Assembly: GCA_905221205.1 (NCBI GenBank)
Contig: CAJNCG010000002.1
Coordinates: 1-64,000, forward strand
Source of the DNA: a bacterium
GTDB lineage: Bacteria; Bacillota; Bacilli; Lactobacillales; Streptococcaceae
DNA length: 64,000 nt
Reading direction: 5' to 3'
Under the pieces are notes generated by a model, which searched no databases, was not told the DNA's origin, and saw only the letters and a program-made list of their open reading frames with translations. Both the position numbers and the translations under genes were made by a program. This document shows positions 48,530 to 57,437 of the stretch, one piece after another; position 1 is the first letter of the stretch; the number at the start of each line of letters is the position of its first letter.

Positions 48530-50503
48530 ATGAAAAAATTTTATGTAAGTCCTATTTTCCCCTTAATATTAGGAATAGTGGCGTTCGGAGTGCTATCTGT
48601 GCAACTTGTTTTTGTAACGAATACACTGGTAACGCTATTTCTTTTGCTACTTATTTTGGGTTCATATATTTTATTGTTCATCCATCAGAGAGACTACTAC
48701 TCAAAGAGTGAAGTAGAACAAATCCAGTATGTAAACCACCAAGCTGAAGATAGTTTGACAACCTTGTTAGAACAGATGCCTGTCGGAGTTATTAAATTAG
48801 ACTTGTCGTCAGGTGAAGTTGAATGGTTTAATCCTTATGCTGAATTGATTTTGACTAATGAAGTGGGCGAGATTGATGTGGCATTAATTCAAACAATTAT
48901 CAAGGCATCGGTAGGAAATCCAGGTTCTTATGCCACCTTGGGTGAGACCCGTTATGCGGTTCATATGGACAAGGTATCTGGAGTTCTGTACTTCTTTGAT
49001 GTGTCTGGTGAATATGAAGCGACTGTTGAGCTAGTAACGAGTCGGCCTGTGATTGGGATTGTTTCTGTTGACAACTACGATGATTTAGAAGATGAAACAT
49101 CCGAGTCTGATATCAGTCATATCAATAGTTTTGTAGCCAATTTTGTTTCAGAATTTGCTGGTAAACATGCCATGTTCTCCCGTCGAGTAAGTATGGACCG
49201 TTTTTATCTATTTACGGACTACACGGTACTTGAAGGATTGATGAATGATAAATTTTCTGTTATTGATTCTTTCAGAGAAGAGTCGAAACAGAGACAGTTG
49301 CCCTTGACCTTAAGTATGGGATTTTCTTATGGTGATGGAAATCATGATGAGATAGGTAAAGTTGCATTACTCAACTTGAATTTGGCTGAAGTGCGTGGTG
49401 GAGACCAGGTGGTTGTCAAGGAGAACGACGAAACGAAAAATCCAGTTTATTTTGGTGGTGGATCTGCGGCATCAATCAAGCGTACAAGGACACGTACGCG
49501 CGCTATGATGACAGCTATTTCAGATAAAATTCGAAGTGTAGATCAGGTTTTTGTAGTTGGTCACAAAAACCTTGATATGGATGCTTTGGGTTCTGCTGTA
49601 GGTATGCAGTTATTTGCCAGCAATGTGACTCAAAATAGCTATGCTATTTATGACGAAGAACAAATGTCGCCGGATATTGAACGAGCTGTTTCATTCTTAG
49701 AAAAAGAAGGAGTTACAAAGTTGTTGTCTGTTAAGGACGCAATGGGGATGGTGACCAATCGTTCTTTGTTGATTCTTGTAGACCATTCAAAGACAGCTTT
49801 AACTTTATCAAAAGATTTTTATGATTTATTTACCCAAACCATCGTCATTGACCACCATCGAAGGGATCAGGATTTCCCAGACAATGCAGTTATCACTTAT
49901 ATCGAAAGCGGTGCAAGCAGTGCTAGTGAGCTGGTAACGGAATTGATTCAGTTCCAGAATTCTAAGAAAAATCGTCTGAGTCGTATGCAAGCCAGTGTCT
50001 TGATGGCTGGTATGATGCTGGATACTAAAAATTTCACCTCCCGAGTGACTAGTCGGACATTTGATGTTGCTAGCTATCTCAGAACGAGAGGAAGTGATAG
50101 TATTGCTATCCAAGAAATCGCTGCGACAGATTTTGAAGAATATCGTGAGGTCAATGAACTGATTTTACAGGGGCGTAAATTAGGTTCAGATGTATTGATA
50201 GCAGAGGCTACGGACTCGAAATGCTATGATACAGTTGTTATTAGTAAGGCAGCAGATGCCATGTTAGCTATGTCAGGTATTGAAGCGAGTTTTGTTCTTG
50301 CGAAGAATACACAAGGTTTTATCTCTATCTCAGCTCGAAGTCGTAGTAAACTGAATGTACAACGGATTATGGAAGAGTTAGGAGGTGGAGGCCACTTTAA
50401 TTTGGCAGCAGCTCAAATTAAGGATTTAACCTTGTCAGAAGCGGGTGAAAAACTGACAGAAATTGTATTAAATGAAATAAAGGAAAAGGAGAAAGAAGAA
50501 TGA
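48530..50503 (+). CDS. gdpP: Cyclic-di-AMP phosphodiesterase GdpP (Pde1)
   Basis: Hydrolyses c-di-AMP to pApA and so controls potassium, osmotic and wall homeostasis. I start at [14 protein letters not shown] (657 residues, pneumococcal Pde1 length) rather than 27 codons upstream. It has two membrane segments (about 10-55), a PAS-like domain, a degenerate GGDEF domain and the DHH/DHHA1 phosphodiesterase ([33 protein letters not shown]). It overlaps rplI by 4 bases. Confidence 0.97.
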   Translation: MKKFYVSPIFPLILGIVAFGVLSVQLVFVTNTLVTLFLLLLILGSYILLFIHQRDYYSKSEVEQIQYVNHQAEDSLTTLLEQMPVGVIKLDLSSGEVEWFNPYAELILTNEVGEIDVALIQTIIKASVGNPGSYATLGETRYAVHMDKVSGVLYFFDVSGEYEATVELVTSRPVIGIVSVDNYDDLEDETSESDISHINSFVANFVSEFAGKHAMFSRRVSMDRFYLFTDYTVLEGLMNDKFSVIDSFREESKQRQLPLTLSMGFSYGDGNHDEIGKVALLNLNLAEVRGGDQVVVKENDETKNPVYFGGGSAASIKRTRTRTRAMMTAISDKIRSVDQVFVVGHKNLDMDALGSAVGMQLFASNVTQNSYAIYDEEQMSPDIERAVSFLEKEGVTKLLSVKDAMGMVTNRSLLILVDHSKTALTLSKDFYDLFTQTIVIDHHRRDQDFPDNAVITYIESGASSASELVTELIQFQNSKKNRLSRMQASVLMAGMMLDTKNFTSRVTSRTFDVASYLRTRGSDSIAIQEIAATDFEEYREVNELILQGRKLGSDVLIAEATDSKCYDTVVISKAADAMLAMSGIEASFVLAKNTQGFISISARSRSKLNVQRIMEELGGGGHFNLAAAQIKDLTLSEAGEKLTEIVLNEIKEKEKEE

Positions 50504-50952
50504 AAGTAATCTTTTTAGCAGATGTTAAAGGAAAAGGTAAAAAAGGCGAAATTAAGGAAGTACCAACAGGGTATGCACAAAACTTTCTTATCAAAAAGAA
50601 TCTAGCCAAAGAAGCGACTGCTCAAGCGGTAGGTGAGCTTCGTGGTAAACAAAAATCTGAAGAAAAAGCTCACGCTGAGATGATTGCAGAAGCAAAAGCA
50701 ATTAAAGCCCAACTTGAAGCAGAAGAAACTGTTGTAGAATTCGTTGAAAAAGTTGGTCCAGATGGCCGTACCTTTGGTTCTATTACCAATAAGAAGATTG
50801 CAGAAGAATTGCAAAAGCAATTTGGAATTAAGATTGATAAACGTCATATCCAAGTACAAGCTCCGATTAGAGCAGTTGGTTTGATTGATGTACCAGTGAA
50901 AATCTATCAAGATATCACAAGTGTCATCAATCTTCGTGTGAAAGAAGGATAA
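50500..50952 (+). CDS. rplI: 50S ribosomal protein L9
   Basis: The 150-residue protein has the N-terminal domain signature ([29 protein letters not shown]), the long connecting helix and the C-terminal rRNA-binding domain. It is translationally coupled to gdpP, the conserved Firmicute order gdpP-rplI-dnaB. Confidence 0.98.
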   Translation: MKVIFLADVKGKGKKGEIKEVPTGYAQNFLIKKNLAKEATAQAVGELRGKQKSEEKAHAEMIAEAKAIKAQLEAEETVVEFVEKVGPDGRTFGSITNKKIAEELQKQFGIKIDKRHIQVQAPIRAVGLIDVPVKIYQDITSVINLRVKEG

Positions 50953-50995
50953 GTTTACACCTTCTTGACAAGATTGTAAAAGGAAGGGAAGTCTG

Positions 50996-52348
50996 ATGGC
51001 AGAAGTAGAAGAGTTACGAGTACAACCTCAAGATATTTTGGCTGAGCAATCCGTTTTGGGGGCTATCTTTATTGATGAGAGTAAGCTTGTTTTTGTGCGA
51101 GAATATATTGAGTCTCAGGATTTTTTTAAGTATGCCCATCGATTGATTTTCCAAGCCATGGTTGATTTATCCGATCGTGGCGATGCTATAGATGCAACAA
51201 CGGTTCGTACCATTCTTGATAATCAAGGGGCTTTACAGAACATTGGTGGCTTGTCTTACTTGGTTGAGATTGTCAATTCTGTGCCAACTTCTGCTAATGC
51301 GGAGTACTATGCTAAGATTGTCGCTGAAAAAGCAATGCTACGTCGTTTAATCGCTAAGTTGACAGACTCTGTCAACTTAGCTTACGAGGCTTCACAACCG
51401 GCTGATGAAATCATTGCTCAGGCAGAAAAAGGGCTGATTGATGTCAGTGAAAATGCAAATCGAAGTGGATTTAAGAATATTCGAGATGTGTTGAACGTCA
51501 ACTTTGGAAATCTGGAAGCTCGCTCGCAACAAACGACAGATATTACTGGTATTGCGACAGGTTATCGTGATTTGGATCATATGACGACTGGTCTGCACGA
51601 GGAGGAGTTGATTATTCTAGCAGCTCGTCCAGCTGTTGGTAAGACAGCTTTTGCCTTGAATATTGCTCAGAATATTGGGACTAAATTGGACAAAACGGTT
51701 GCTATCTTTTCGCTCGAAATGGGTGCAGAGAGTCTAGTAGACCGTATGCTTGCGGCAGAAGGGTTGGTGGAGTCGCATTCTATTCGTACGGGTCAATTGA
51801 CCGATGAGGAATGGCAAAAGTATACCATTGCCCAAGGTAATTTGGCTAATGCAAGTATCTATATTGATGATACACCAGGGATTCGGATTACAGAGATTCG
51901 ATCACGTTCACGTAAACTTGCTCAAGAAACGGGCAATCTAGGTTTGATTTTGATAGACTACCTTCAATTGATCACGGGAACTGGACGAGAAAATCGTCAA
52001 CAAGAAGTTTCTGAAATTTCTCGTCAGTTGAAAATTTTAGCTAAGGAACTGAAAGTTCCAGTAATTGCTCTAAGTCAGCTTTCTCGTGGTGTAGAACAAC
52101 GTCAGGACAAGAGACCGGTCTTGTCTGATATTCGTGAATCTGGGTCTATTGAGCAGGACGCTGATATTGTAGCCTTTCTTTATCGAGACGATTACTATGA
52201 GCGTGGTGGTGAAGAAGAGGAAGGCATACCAAATAATAAGGTAGAAGTTATTATCGAGAAAAACCGTAGTGGAGCTCGTGGAACAGTGGAATTAATTTTC
52301 CAAAAAGAATACAATAAATTTTCAAGTATCTCAAAAAGGGAGGCATAA
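50996..52348 (+). CDS. dnaB: Replicative DNA helicase DnaB (DnaC in Bacillus naming)
   Basis: Hexameric helicase at the fork. The N-terminal DnaG-interacting domain (about 1-150) is followed by the RecA-like domain with Walker A ARPAVGKTA (about 212), Walker B ILIDYLQL and the terminal EKNRSGARGTVEL signature. At 450 residues there is no intein. It is separated from veg by one base. Confidence 0.98.
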   Translation: MAEVEELRVQPQDILAEQSVLGAIFIDESKLVFVREYIESQDFFKYAHRLIFQAMVDLSDRGDAIDATTVRTILDNQGALQNIGGLSYLVEIVNSVPTSANAEYYAKIVAEKAMLRRLIAKLTDSVNLAYEASQPADEIIAQAEKGLIDVSENANRSGFKNIRDVLNVNFGNLEARSQQTTDITGIATGYRDLDHMTTGLHEEELIILAARPAVGKTAFALNIAQNIGTKLDKTVAIFSLEMGAESLVDRMLAAEGLVESHSIRTGQLTDEEWQKYTIAQGNLANASIYIDDTPGIRITEIRSRSRKLAQETGNLGLILIDYLQLITGTGRENRQQEVSEISRQLKILAKELKVPVIALSQLSRGVEQRQDKRPVLSDIRESGSIEQDADIVAFLYRDDYYERGGEEEEGIPNNKVEVIIEKNRSGARGTVELIFQKEYNKFSSISKREA

Positions 52349-52349
52349 A

Positions 52350-52616
52350 ATGACAGATGCATTTACAGATGTAGCCAAGATGAAAAAAATTAAAGAAGAA
52401 ATCAAGGCGCATGAGGGTCATGTAATTGAAATGACTTTGGAAAATGGACGTAAGCGCCAAAAAAATAGATTGGGTAAGCTAATTGAAGTTTATCCATCTC
52501 TATTTATCGTGGAATTTGGGAACGTTGAAGGAGATAAGCAAGCTAATGTTTATGTTGAGTCCTTTACTTACTCAGATATCCTTACTGAAAAGAATTTGAT
52601 TCATTATCTGGACTAA
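52350..52616 (+). CDS. veg: Veg family protein (DUF1021)
   Basis: The 88-residue protein carries the family motif HEGHVIEMTLENGRKRQKNRLGKLIEVYPSLF in its middle. In Bacillus, Veg influences biofilm genes and spore outgrowth, but its mechanism is unclear and its role in streptococci unknown. It is cotranscribed with dnaB and ends at a terminator. Confidence 0.88.
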   Translation: MTDAFTDVAKMKKIKEEIKAHEGHVIEMTLENGRKRQKNRLGKLIEVYPSLFIVEFGNVEGDKQANVYVESFTYSDILTEKNLIHYLD

Positions 52617-52639
52617 AGTGAGAAATTTTCTCACTTTTT
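52615..52639 (+). terminator. Terminator of the gdpP-rplI-dnaB-veg operon
   Basis: AAAGTGAGAA / TTCTCACTTT hairpin followed by a T-rich run that continues into the cbpD ComX box. Confidence 0.9.
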
Positions 52640-52647
52640 CTTTTTTC

Positions 52648-52655
52648 TTCGAATA
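52648..52655 (+). promoter_or_regulatory. ComX (combox/cinbox) promoter of cbpD
   Basis: TTCGAATA, one mismatch to TACGAATA, preceded by a long T/C tract. It lies 47 bases before the ATG, so this mRNA has a normal leader. Confidence 0.82.
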
Positions 52656-52702
52656 GTTTAAGTGAAGGCAATCTTCGATTTATATTATTTCAAGGAGGAA
52701 GA

Positions 52703-53821
52703 ATGAAAATTTCACCATTTACAGTAACAGAGACAAGGTTTTCTTTTAGAAAATCAGTTAAAAAGGTTGTTCCTTTTTTAGTAGTAGGATTGATGCTAGC
52801 AGCGGGTGATAGTGTCTATGCCTATTCTGGAGGGAATGGGTCGATTGCGCGTGGGGATGATTATCCTAGTCATTATAAAAATGGGAGTCAGGAGATTGAC
52901 AAGTGGCGGATGTATTCTCGTCAGTGTACTTCTTTTGCAGCCTTTCGTTTGAGTAATGTCAATGGTTTTGAGATTCCAGCTGCTTATGGAAATGCGAATG
53001 AATGGGGCTATCGTGCTCGTCGTGAAGGCTATCGTGTAGATAATAGACCAGCTATTGGCTCTATTGCTTGGTCTACTGCAGGAACTTATGGTCATGTTGC
53101 CTGGGTATCAAATGTAATAGGAGATGAGATTGAAATTGAAGAATACAACTATGGAATAAGAGAATCTTACAACAAGCGCACCGTGAAGGCGAATACTATG
53201 ACTGGTTTTATTCATTTTAAAGATTTAGCTGGTGGCAGTGTTGGGAATGGTCAATCCTCAGCTTCAACAGGGGGAACACATTATTTTAAGACTAGGTCTG
53301 CTATCAAAAATCAGCCACTATCTAGCGCAACTGTGATTGATTACTATTATCCTGGGGAGAATGTTCATTATGATCAAATTCTCGAAAAAGATGGATACAA
53401 GTGGTTGAGTTATACAGCTTATAACGGAAGTCGTCGCTATATCCAGCTAGAGGGAGTAACTTCTTCACAGAATTATCAGAATCAATCAGGAAATAGTTCT
53501 AATTATAGCTCAAATAATGGATTAACTGTTGGTTGGAAAAAAATAAATGGTAGTTGGTATCATTTCAAATCAAATGGGTCTAAATCAACGGGCTGGCTGA
53601 AAGATGGTTCTAGCTGGTATTATTTGAAATCATCTGGGGAAATGCAGACAGGATGGTTAAAGGAAAATGGTTTGTGGTATTATTTGGATAGTTCAGGGGC
53701 AATGAAAACAGGTTGGTACCAAGTCTCTGGTAAATGGTATTATTCTTACTCTTCAGGCGCATTAGCTGTCAATACAACGGTCGATGGCTACAGAGTAAAC
53801 AGTGATGGAGAACGAATATAG
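52703..53821 (+). CDS. cbpD: Competence-induced fratricide murein hydrolase CbpD
   Basis: Secreted by competent cells to lyse non-competent siblings and release DNA. In order: signal peptide with a FSFRK motif (variant of YSIRK; cleavage near VYA-YSG at 40), CHAP domain (about 45-160) with C75 and H131, one SH3b domain (about 185-260), a linker, and about four choline-binding repeats (GWKKINGSWYHFKSNG type, about 275-355). Pneumococcal CbpD is about 448 residues with two SH3b domains; this one is 372, apparently missing one SH3b. Confidence 0.95.
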   Translation: MKISPFTVTETRFSFRKSVKKVVPFLVVGLMLAAGDSVYAYSGGNGSIARGDDYPSHYKNGSQEIDKWRMYSRQCTSFAAFRLSNVNGFEIPAAYGNANEWGYRARREGYRVDNRPAIGSIAWSTAGTYGHVAWVSNVIGDEIEIEEYNYGIRESYNKRTVKANTMTGFIHFKDLAGGSVGNGQSSASTGGTHYFKTRSAIKNQPLSSATVIDYYYPGENVHYDQILEKDGYKWLSYTAYNGSRRYIQLEGVTSSQNYQNQSGNSSNYSSNNGLTVGWKKINGSWYHFKSNGSKSTGWLKDGSSWYYLKSSGEMQTGWLKENGLWYYLDSSGAMKTGWYQVSGKWYYSYSSGALAVNTTVDGYRVNSDGERI

Positions 53822-53828
53822 AAAATGG

Positions 53829-53854
53829 GAGTAGGAAATTTTTCCTACTCTTTT
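53829..53854 (+). terminator. Terminator of cbpD
   Basis: GAGTAGGAAA / TTTCCTACTC hairpin followed by TTTTCT. Confidence 0.92.
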
Positions 53855-53869
53855 CTGTAAGCAGTTTCC

Positions 53870-53898
53870 TTGACATTTTTTTTGTTTTGCGCTATCAT
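53870..53898 (+). promoter_or_regulatory. Promoter of the thiamine-precursor transport operon
   Basis: TTGACA (53870-53875), 17-base spacer, TATCAT (53893-53898). Confidence 0.85.
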
Positions 53899-53915
53899 AT
53901 GTCCATATAATATAT

Positions 53916-54000
<85 letters not shown>

Positions 54001-54010
54001 TCTATTCTTG

Positions 54011-54044
54011 ACCTTTTCCATGTATGGTAAAGGTTTTTCTTTTT
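54011..54044 (+). terminator. Riboswitch expression-platform terminator
   Basis: ACCTTT with AAAGGT and an inner CCAT / ATGG stem, then TTTTTCTTTTT. It lies between the aptamer and the first gene, so control is by transcription termination. Confidence 0.88.
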
Positions 54045-54074
54045 GTTAAAGGAAAACGAGAAGAGGAGGTTTTT

Positions 54075-54365
54075 ATGAAAGCAAGCATTGCCTTGCAAGT
54101 TTTACCCCTATCACAGGGGATTGATCGGATAGCTGTTATTGATCAGGTCATTGCTTATCTGCAAGCTCAAGAAGTGACCATGGTGGTGACACCATTTGAA
54201 ACGGTCTTGGAAGGAGAGTTTGATGAGCTCATGCGCATTCTCAAAGAAGCGCTAGCAGTGGCAGGGCAGGAGGCAGACAATGTCTTTGCCAATGTCAAAA
54301 TAAATGTAGGAGAGATTTTAAGTATTGATGAGAAGCTTGAAAAGTATACTGAGACGACACATTAG
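54075..54365 (+). CDS. MTH1187/YkoF family thiamine-binding-like protein
   Basis: I start at MKASIALQVLPLSQG, which has a GAGGAGG ribosome site; the reading from 54024 begins in the terminator. The 96-residue ferredoxin-like fold protein belongs to the DUF77 family, whose members bind thiamine or HMP-like ligands. The TPP riboswitch and ABC transporter neighbours support a role in thiamine-precursor handling. It overlaps the permease gene by 38 bases. Confidence 0.88.
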   Translation: MKASIALQVLPLSQGIDRIAVIDQVIAYLQAQEVTMVVTPFETVLEGEFDELMRILKEALAVAGQEADNVFANVKINVGEILSIDEKLEKYTETTH

Positions 54366-55086
54366 TCTTTTGGGTTTTCTGGGAGTCTTGTCAATCTGGC
54401 AGTTAGCAGGTTTTCTTAAACTTCTCCCCAAGTTTATCCTGCCGACCCCTCTTGAAATTCTCCAGGCCTTTGTTCGTGATAGAGAATTTCTCTGGCACCA
54501 TAGCTGGGCCACCTTGAGAGTGGCTTTACTGGGGCTGGTTTTGGGAGTCTTGATTGCCTGTCTCATGGCTGTACTTATGGACAGTTTGACTTGGCTCAAT
54601 GATCTTATCTATCCTATGATGGTGGTCGTTCAGACCATTCCGACCATTGCCATAGCTCCTATCTTGGTCTTGTGGCTAGGTTATGGAATTTTGCCCAAGA
54701 TTGTCCTGATTATATTGACGACAACCTTTCCTATCATCGTCAGTATTTTGGACGGTTTTAGGCATTGTGACAAGGATATGCTGACCTTGTTTAGTCTGAT
54801 GCGGGCCAAGCCTTGGCAAATCCTGTGGCATTTTAAAATCCCTGTCAGCCTGCCCTACTTTTATGCAGGTCTGAGAGTCAGTGTCTCCTACGCCTTTATC
54901 ACAACAGTGGTATCTGAGTGGTTGGGAGGCTTTGAGGGTCTTGGTGTCTACATGATTCAGTCCAAGAAACTGTTTCAGTATGATACCATGTTCGCTATTA
55001 TCATTCTGGTATCGATTATTAGCCTTCTTGGTATGAAATTGGTCGATATTAGTGAAAAATATGTGATTAAATGGAAACTTTCGTAG
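54328..55086 (+). CDS. Thiamine-precursor ABC transporter permease (ThiX-like)
   Basis: BPD-type permease with about six membrane segments; the EAA-like cytoplasmic loop (MRAKPWQILWHFKIPVSLPYFYAGLRV) is present. I give the ATG (MRSLKS), but the TTG codon directly before it has better spacing (10 bases) from AGGAGAG and may be the true start. The TPP riboswitch upstream and the THI5-like binding protein downstream indicate HMP-type pyrimidine import. Confidence 0.9.
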   Translation: MRSLKSILRRHISLLGFLGVLSIWQLAGFLKLLPKFILPTPLEILQAFVRDREFLWHHSWATLRVALLGLVLGVLIACLMAVLMDSLTWLNDLIYPMMVVVQTIPTIAIAPILVLWLGYGILPKIVLIILTTTFPIIVSILDGFRHCDKDMLTLFSLMRAKPWQILWHFKIPVSLPYFYAGLRVSVSYAFITTVVSEWLGGFEGLGVYMIQSKKLFQYDTMFAIIILVSIISLLGMKLVDISEKYVIKWKLS

Positions 55087-55123
55087 AATAAGGATGTTTC
55101 AAAAAAGAAAAGAGGAAATCAAA

Positions 55124-56131
55124 ATGAAAAAAACATGGAAAGTGTTTTTAACGATTGTGACAGTTCTTGTAGCTGTCGTGCTGGTGGCTTGTGGCCAAGG
55201 AACTGCTTCTAAGGACAACAAAGAGGCAGAACTCAAGAAAATTGACTTTATCCTAGACTGGACGCCAAATACCAACCACACAGGGCTTTATGTTGCCAAG
55301 GAAAAAGGTTATTTCAAAGAAGCTGGAGTGGATGTTGACTTGAAATTGCCACCGGAAGAAAGTTCTTCTGACTTGGTTATCAACGGAAAGGCACCATTTG
55401 CAGTGTATTTCCAAGACTACATGGCTAAGAAATTGGAAAAAGGCGCAGGAATCACTGCCGTTGCAGCTATTGTTGAACACAATACATCAGGAATCATCTC
55501 TCGTAAATCTGACAATGTAGCTAGTCCAAAAGACTTGGTTGGTAAGAAATACGGAACTTGGAATGACCCAACTGAACTTGCTATGTTGAAAACCTTGGTA
55601 GAATCTCAAGGTGGAGACTTTGAGAAGGTTGAAAAAGTACCAAATAACGACTCAAACTCAATCACACCAATTGCCAATGGCGTCTTTGATACTGCTTGGA
55701 TTTACTACGGTTGGGATGGTATCCTTGCTAAATCTCAAGGTGTAGATGCTAACTTCATGTACTTGAAAGACTACGTTAAAGAATTTGACTACTACTCACC
55801 AGTTATTATCGCAAACAACGACTATTTGAAAGACAACAAAGAAGAAGCTCGCAAAGTTATCCAAGCCATCAAAAAAGGCTACCAATATGCTATGGAGCAT
55901 CCAGAGGAAGCAGCAGATATCCTCATCAAGAATGCACCTGAACTTCAGGAAAAACGTGACTTTGTCATCGAATCTCAAAAATACTTGTCAAAAGAATACG
56001 CAAGTGACAAGGAAAAATGGGGTCAATTTGATGCAGCTCGCTGGAATGCCTTCTACAAATGGGATAAAGAAAATGGTATCCTTAAAGAAGACTTGACAGA
56101 CAAAGGCTTCACCAACGAATTTGTGAAATAA
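55124..56131 (+). CDS. THI5/ThiY-like substrate-binding lipoprotein
   Basis: I start at MKKTWKVFLT with an AGAGGAAA ribosome site. The lipobox VAC gives a lipid-anchored Cys23. The mature part has the NMT1/THI5 signature (DFILDWTPNTNHTGLYVAKEKGYF), found in pyrimidine-moiety-binding proteins such as ThiY. The 335 residues are complete. Its stop overlaps the ATPase start by one base. The likely ligand is HMP or formylaminopyrimidine; that is inference. Confidence 0.92.
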   Translation: MKKTWKVFLTIVTVLVAVVLVACGQGTASKDNKEAELKKIDFILDWTPNTNHTGLYVAKEKGYFKEAGVDVDLKLPPEESSSDLVINGKAPFAVYFQDYMAKKLEKGAGITAVAAIVEHNTSGIISRKSDNVASPKDLVGKKYGTWNDPTELAMLKTLVESQGGDFEKVEKVPNNDSNSITPIANGVFDTAWIYYGWDGILAKSQGVDANFMYLKDYVKEFDYYSPVIIANNDYLKDNKEEARKVIQAIKKGYQYAMEHPEEAADILIKNAPELQEKRDFVIESQKYLSKEYASDKEKWGQFDAARWNAFYKWDKENGILKEDLTDKGFTNEFVK

Positions 56132-56859
56132 TGACAGAAATTAGACTAGAACACGTCAGTTATGCCTATGGTCAGGAGAGGATTTTAGAGGACATCAACC
56201 TGCAGGTGACTTCAGGTGAAGTGGTTTCTATTCTGGGCCCAAGTGGTGTTGGTAAAACCACTCTCTTTAACCTAATCGCTGGGATTTTAGAAGTCCAATC
56301 AGGGCGAATTATCCTTGACGGTGAGGAAAATCCCAAGGGGCGCGTGAGTTATATGTTGCAAAAGGATCTGCTCTTGGAGCACAAGACTGTGCTTGGTAAT
56401 ATCATACTGCCTCTTTTGATTCAAAAGGTCGATAAGGCTGAAGCTATTGCCCGCGCGGATGATATTCTTGCGACCTTCCAGTTGACAGCTGTAAGAGATA
56501 AATACCCTCATGAACTCAGTGGCGGGATGCGCCAGCGTGTAGCCTTGCTTCGAACTTACCTTTTCGGGCACAAGCTCTTTCTCTTGGATGAGGCTTTCAG
56601 TGCCTTGGATGAGATGACTAAGATGGAACTCCACGCTTGGTACCTTGAGATTCACAAACAGTTACAGCTAACGACCTTGATCATCACGCATAGTATCGAA
56701 GAGGCCCTCAGTCTCAGCGACCGCATTTATATCTTGAAAAATCGCCCTGGGCAGATTGTTTCAGAATTTAAACTAGATTGGTCTGGAGATGAGGACAAGG
56801 AAGTCCAAAAGATTGCCTACAAACGTCAAATCTTGGCAGAATTAGGCTTAGATAAGTAG
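56131..56859 (+). CDS. Thiamine-precursor ABC transporter ATPase (ThiZ-like)
   Basis: The 242-residue ATPase has Walker A GPSGVGKTT, signature LSGGMRQR, Walker B LFLLDEAFSALD and the switch His (ITHS). It completes the four-gene riboswitch operon. No thiamine biosynthesis gene is in the operon. Confidence 0.93.
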   Translation: MTEIRLEHVSYAYGQERILEDINLQVTSGEVVSILGPSGVGKTTLFNLIAGILEVQSGRIILDGEENPKGRVSYMLQKDLLLEHKTVLGNIILPLLIQKVDKAEAIARADDILATFQLTAVRDKYPHELSGGMRQRVALLRTYLFGHKLFLLDEAFSALDEMTKMELHAWYLEIHKQLQLTTLIITHSIEEALSLSDRIYILKNRPGQIVSEFKLDWSGDEDKEVQKIAYKRQILAELGLDK

Positions 56860-56866
56860 AAAAATA

Positions 56867-56910
56867 GGGAGTTGGTGAAGATTATCCTTTACCAGCGCCC
56901 TTTTTCTTTT
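56867..56910 (+). terminator. Terminator of the thiamine transport operon
   Basis: GGGAGTTGGT / ACCAGCGCCC imperfect stem around a variable loop, followed by TTTTTCTTTT. Confidence 0.82.
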
Positions 56911-56929
56911 AAAAATGAGAAAATTTCGG

Positions 56930-56952
56930 TATAATAGTCAAAGATAGTCAAG
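56930..56952 (+). promoter_or_regulatory. ctsR promoter with CtsR-like operator
   Basis: The -10 TATAAT (56930-56935) is directly followed by AGTCAAAGATAGTCAAG (56936-56952), close to the CtsR direct repeat GGTCAAANANRGTCAAA. It implies autoregulation of ctsR-clpC. Confidence 0.85.
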
Positions 56953-56977
56953 GTTTAAAGAGAGAGGTGGGTTTGTA

Positions 56978-57436
56978 ATGAGATTTAAAAATACATCGGA
57001 TCATATTGAGGCCTACATCAAGGCGATTTTAGATCAATCTGGTATCGTGGAGTTGCAACGGAGTCAGTTGGCAGATACCTTTCAGGTTGTTCCTAGTCAG
57101 ATTAACTACGTGATCAAGACACGCTTTACGGAAAGTAGAGGCTACTTGGTTGAAAGTAAGCGTGGTGGTGGAGGCTACATTCGGATAGGACGGATTGAGT
57201 TTTCTAGTCATCATGAAATGCTCAGCGATTTGCTTTACTCAATTGGTGAGCGAGTCAGTCAAGAAATTTATGAAGATATTCTGCAGCTTTTGGTTGAGCA
57301 GGAATTGATGACCAAGCAGGAGATGAATTTGCTGGTGGCAGTAGCTTTGGATCGCGTTCTAGGAGAAGAAGCTCCAGTCCTTCGTGCTAATATGCTACGA
57401 CAGGTTATACAAGAGGTAGATAGAAAAGGGAAGTAA
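56978..57436 (+). CDS. ctsR: Heat-shock repressor CtsR
   Basis: Winged-helix repressor of clp and chaperone genes. The 152 residues show the N-terminal HTH (QLADTFQVVPSQINYVIKTRFTESRGY) and the glycine-rich thermosensing wing (SKRGGGGYIRI). In streptococci ctsR lies directly before clpC without mcsA and mcsB, as here (one-base gap). Confidence 0.97.
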   Translation: MRFKNTSDHIEAYIKAILDQSGIVELQRSQLADTFQVVPSQINYVIKTRFTESRGYLVESKRGGGGYIRIGRIEFSSHHEMLSDLLYSIGERVSQEIYEDILQLLVEQELMTKQEMNLLVAVALDRVLGEEAPVLRANMLRQVIQEVDRKGK

Positions 57437-57437
57437 G

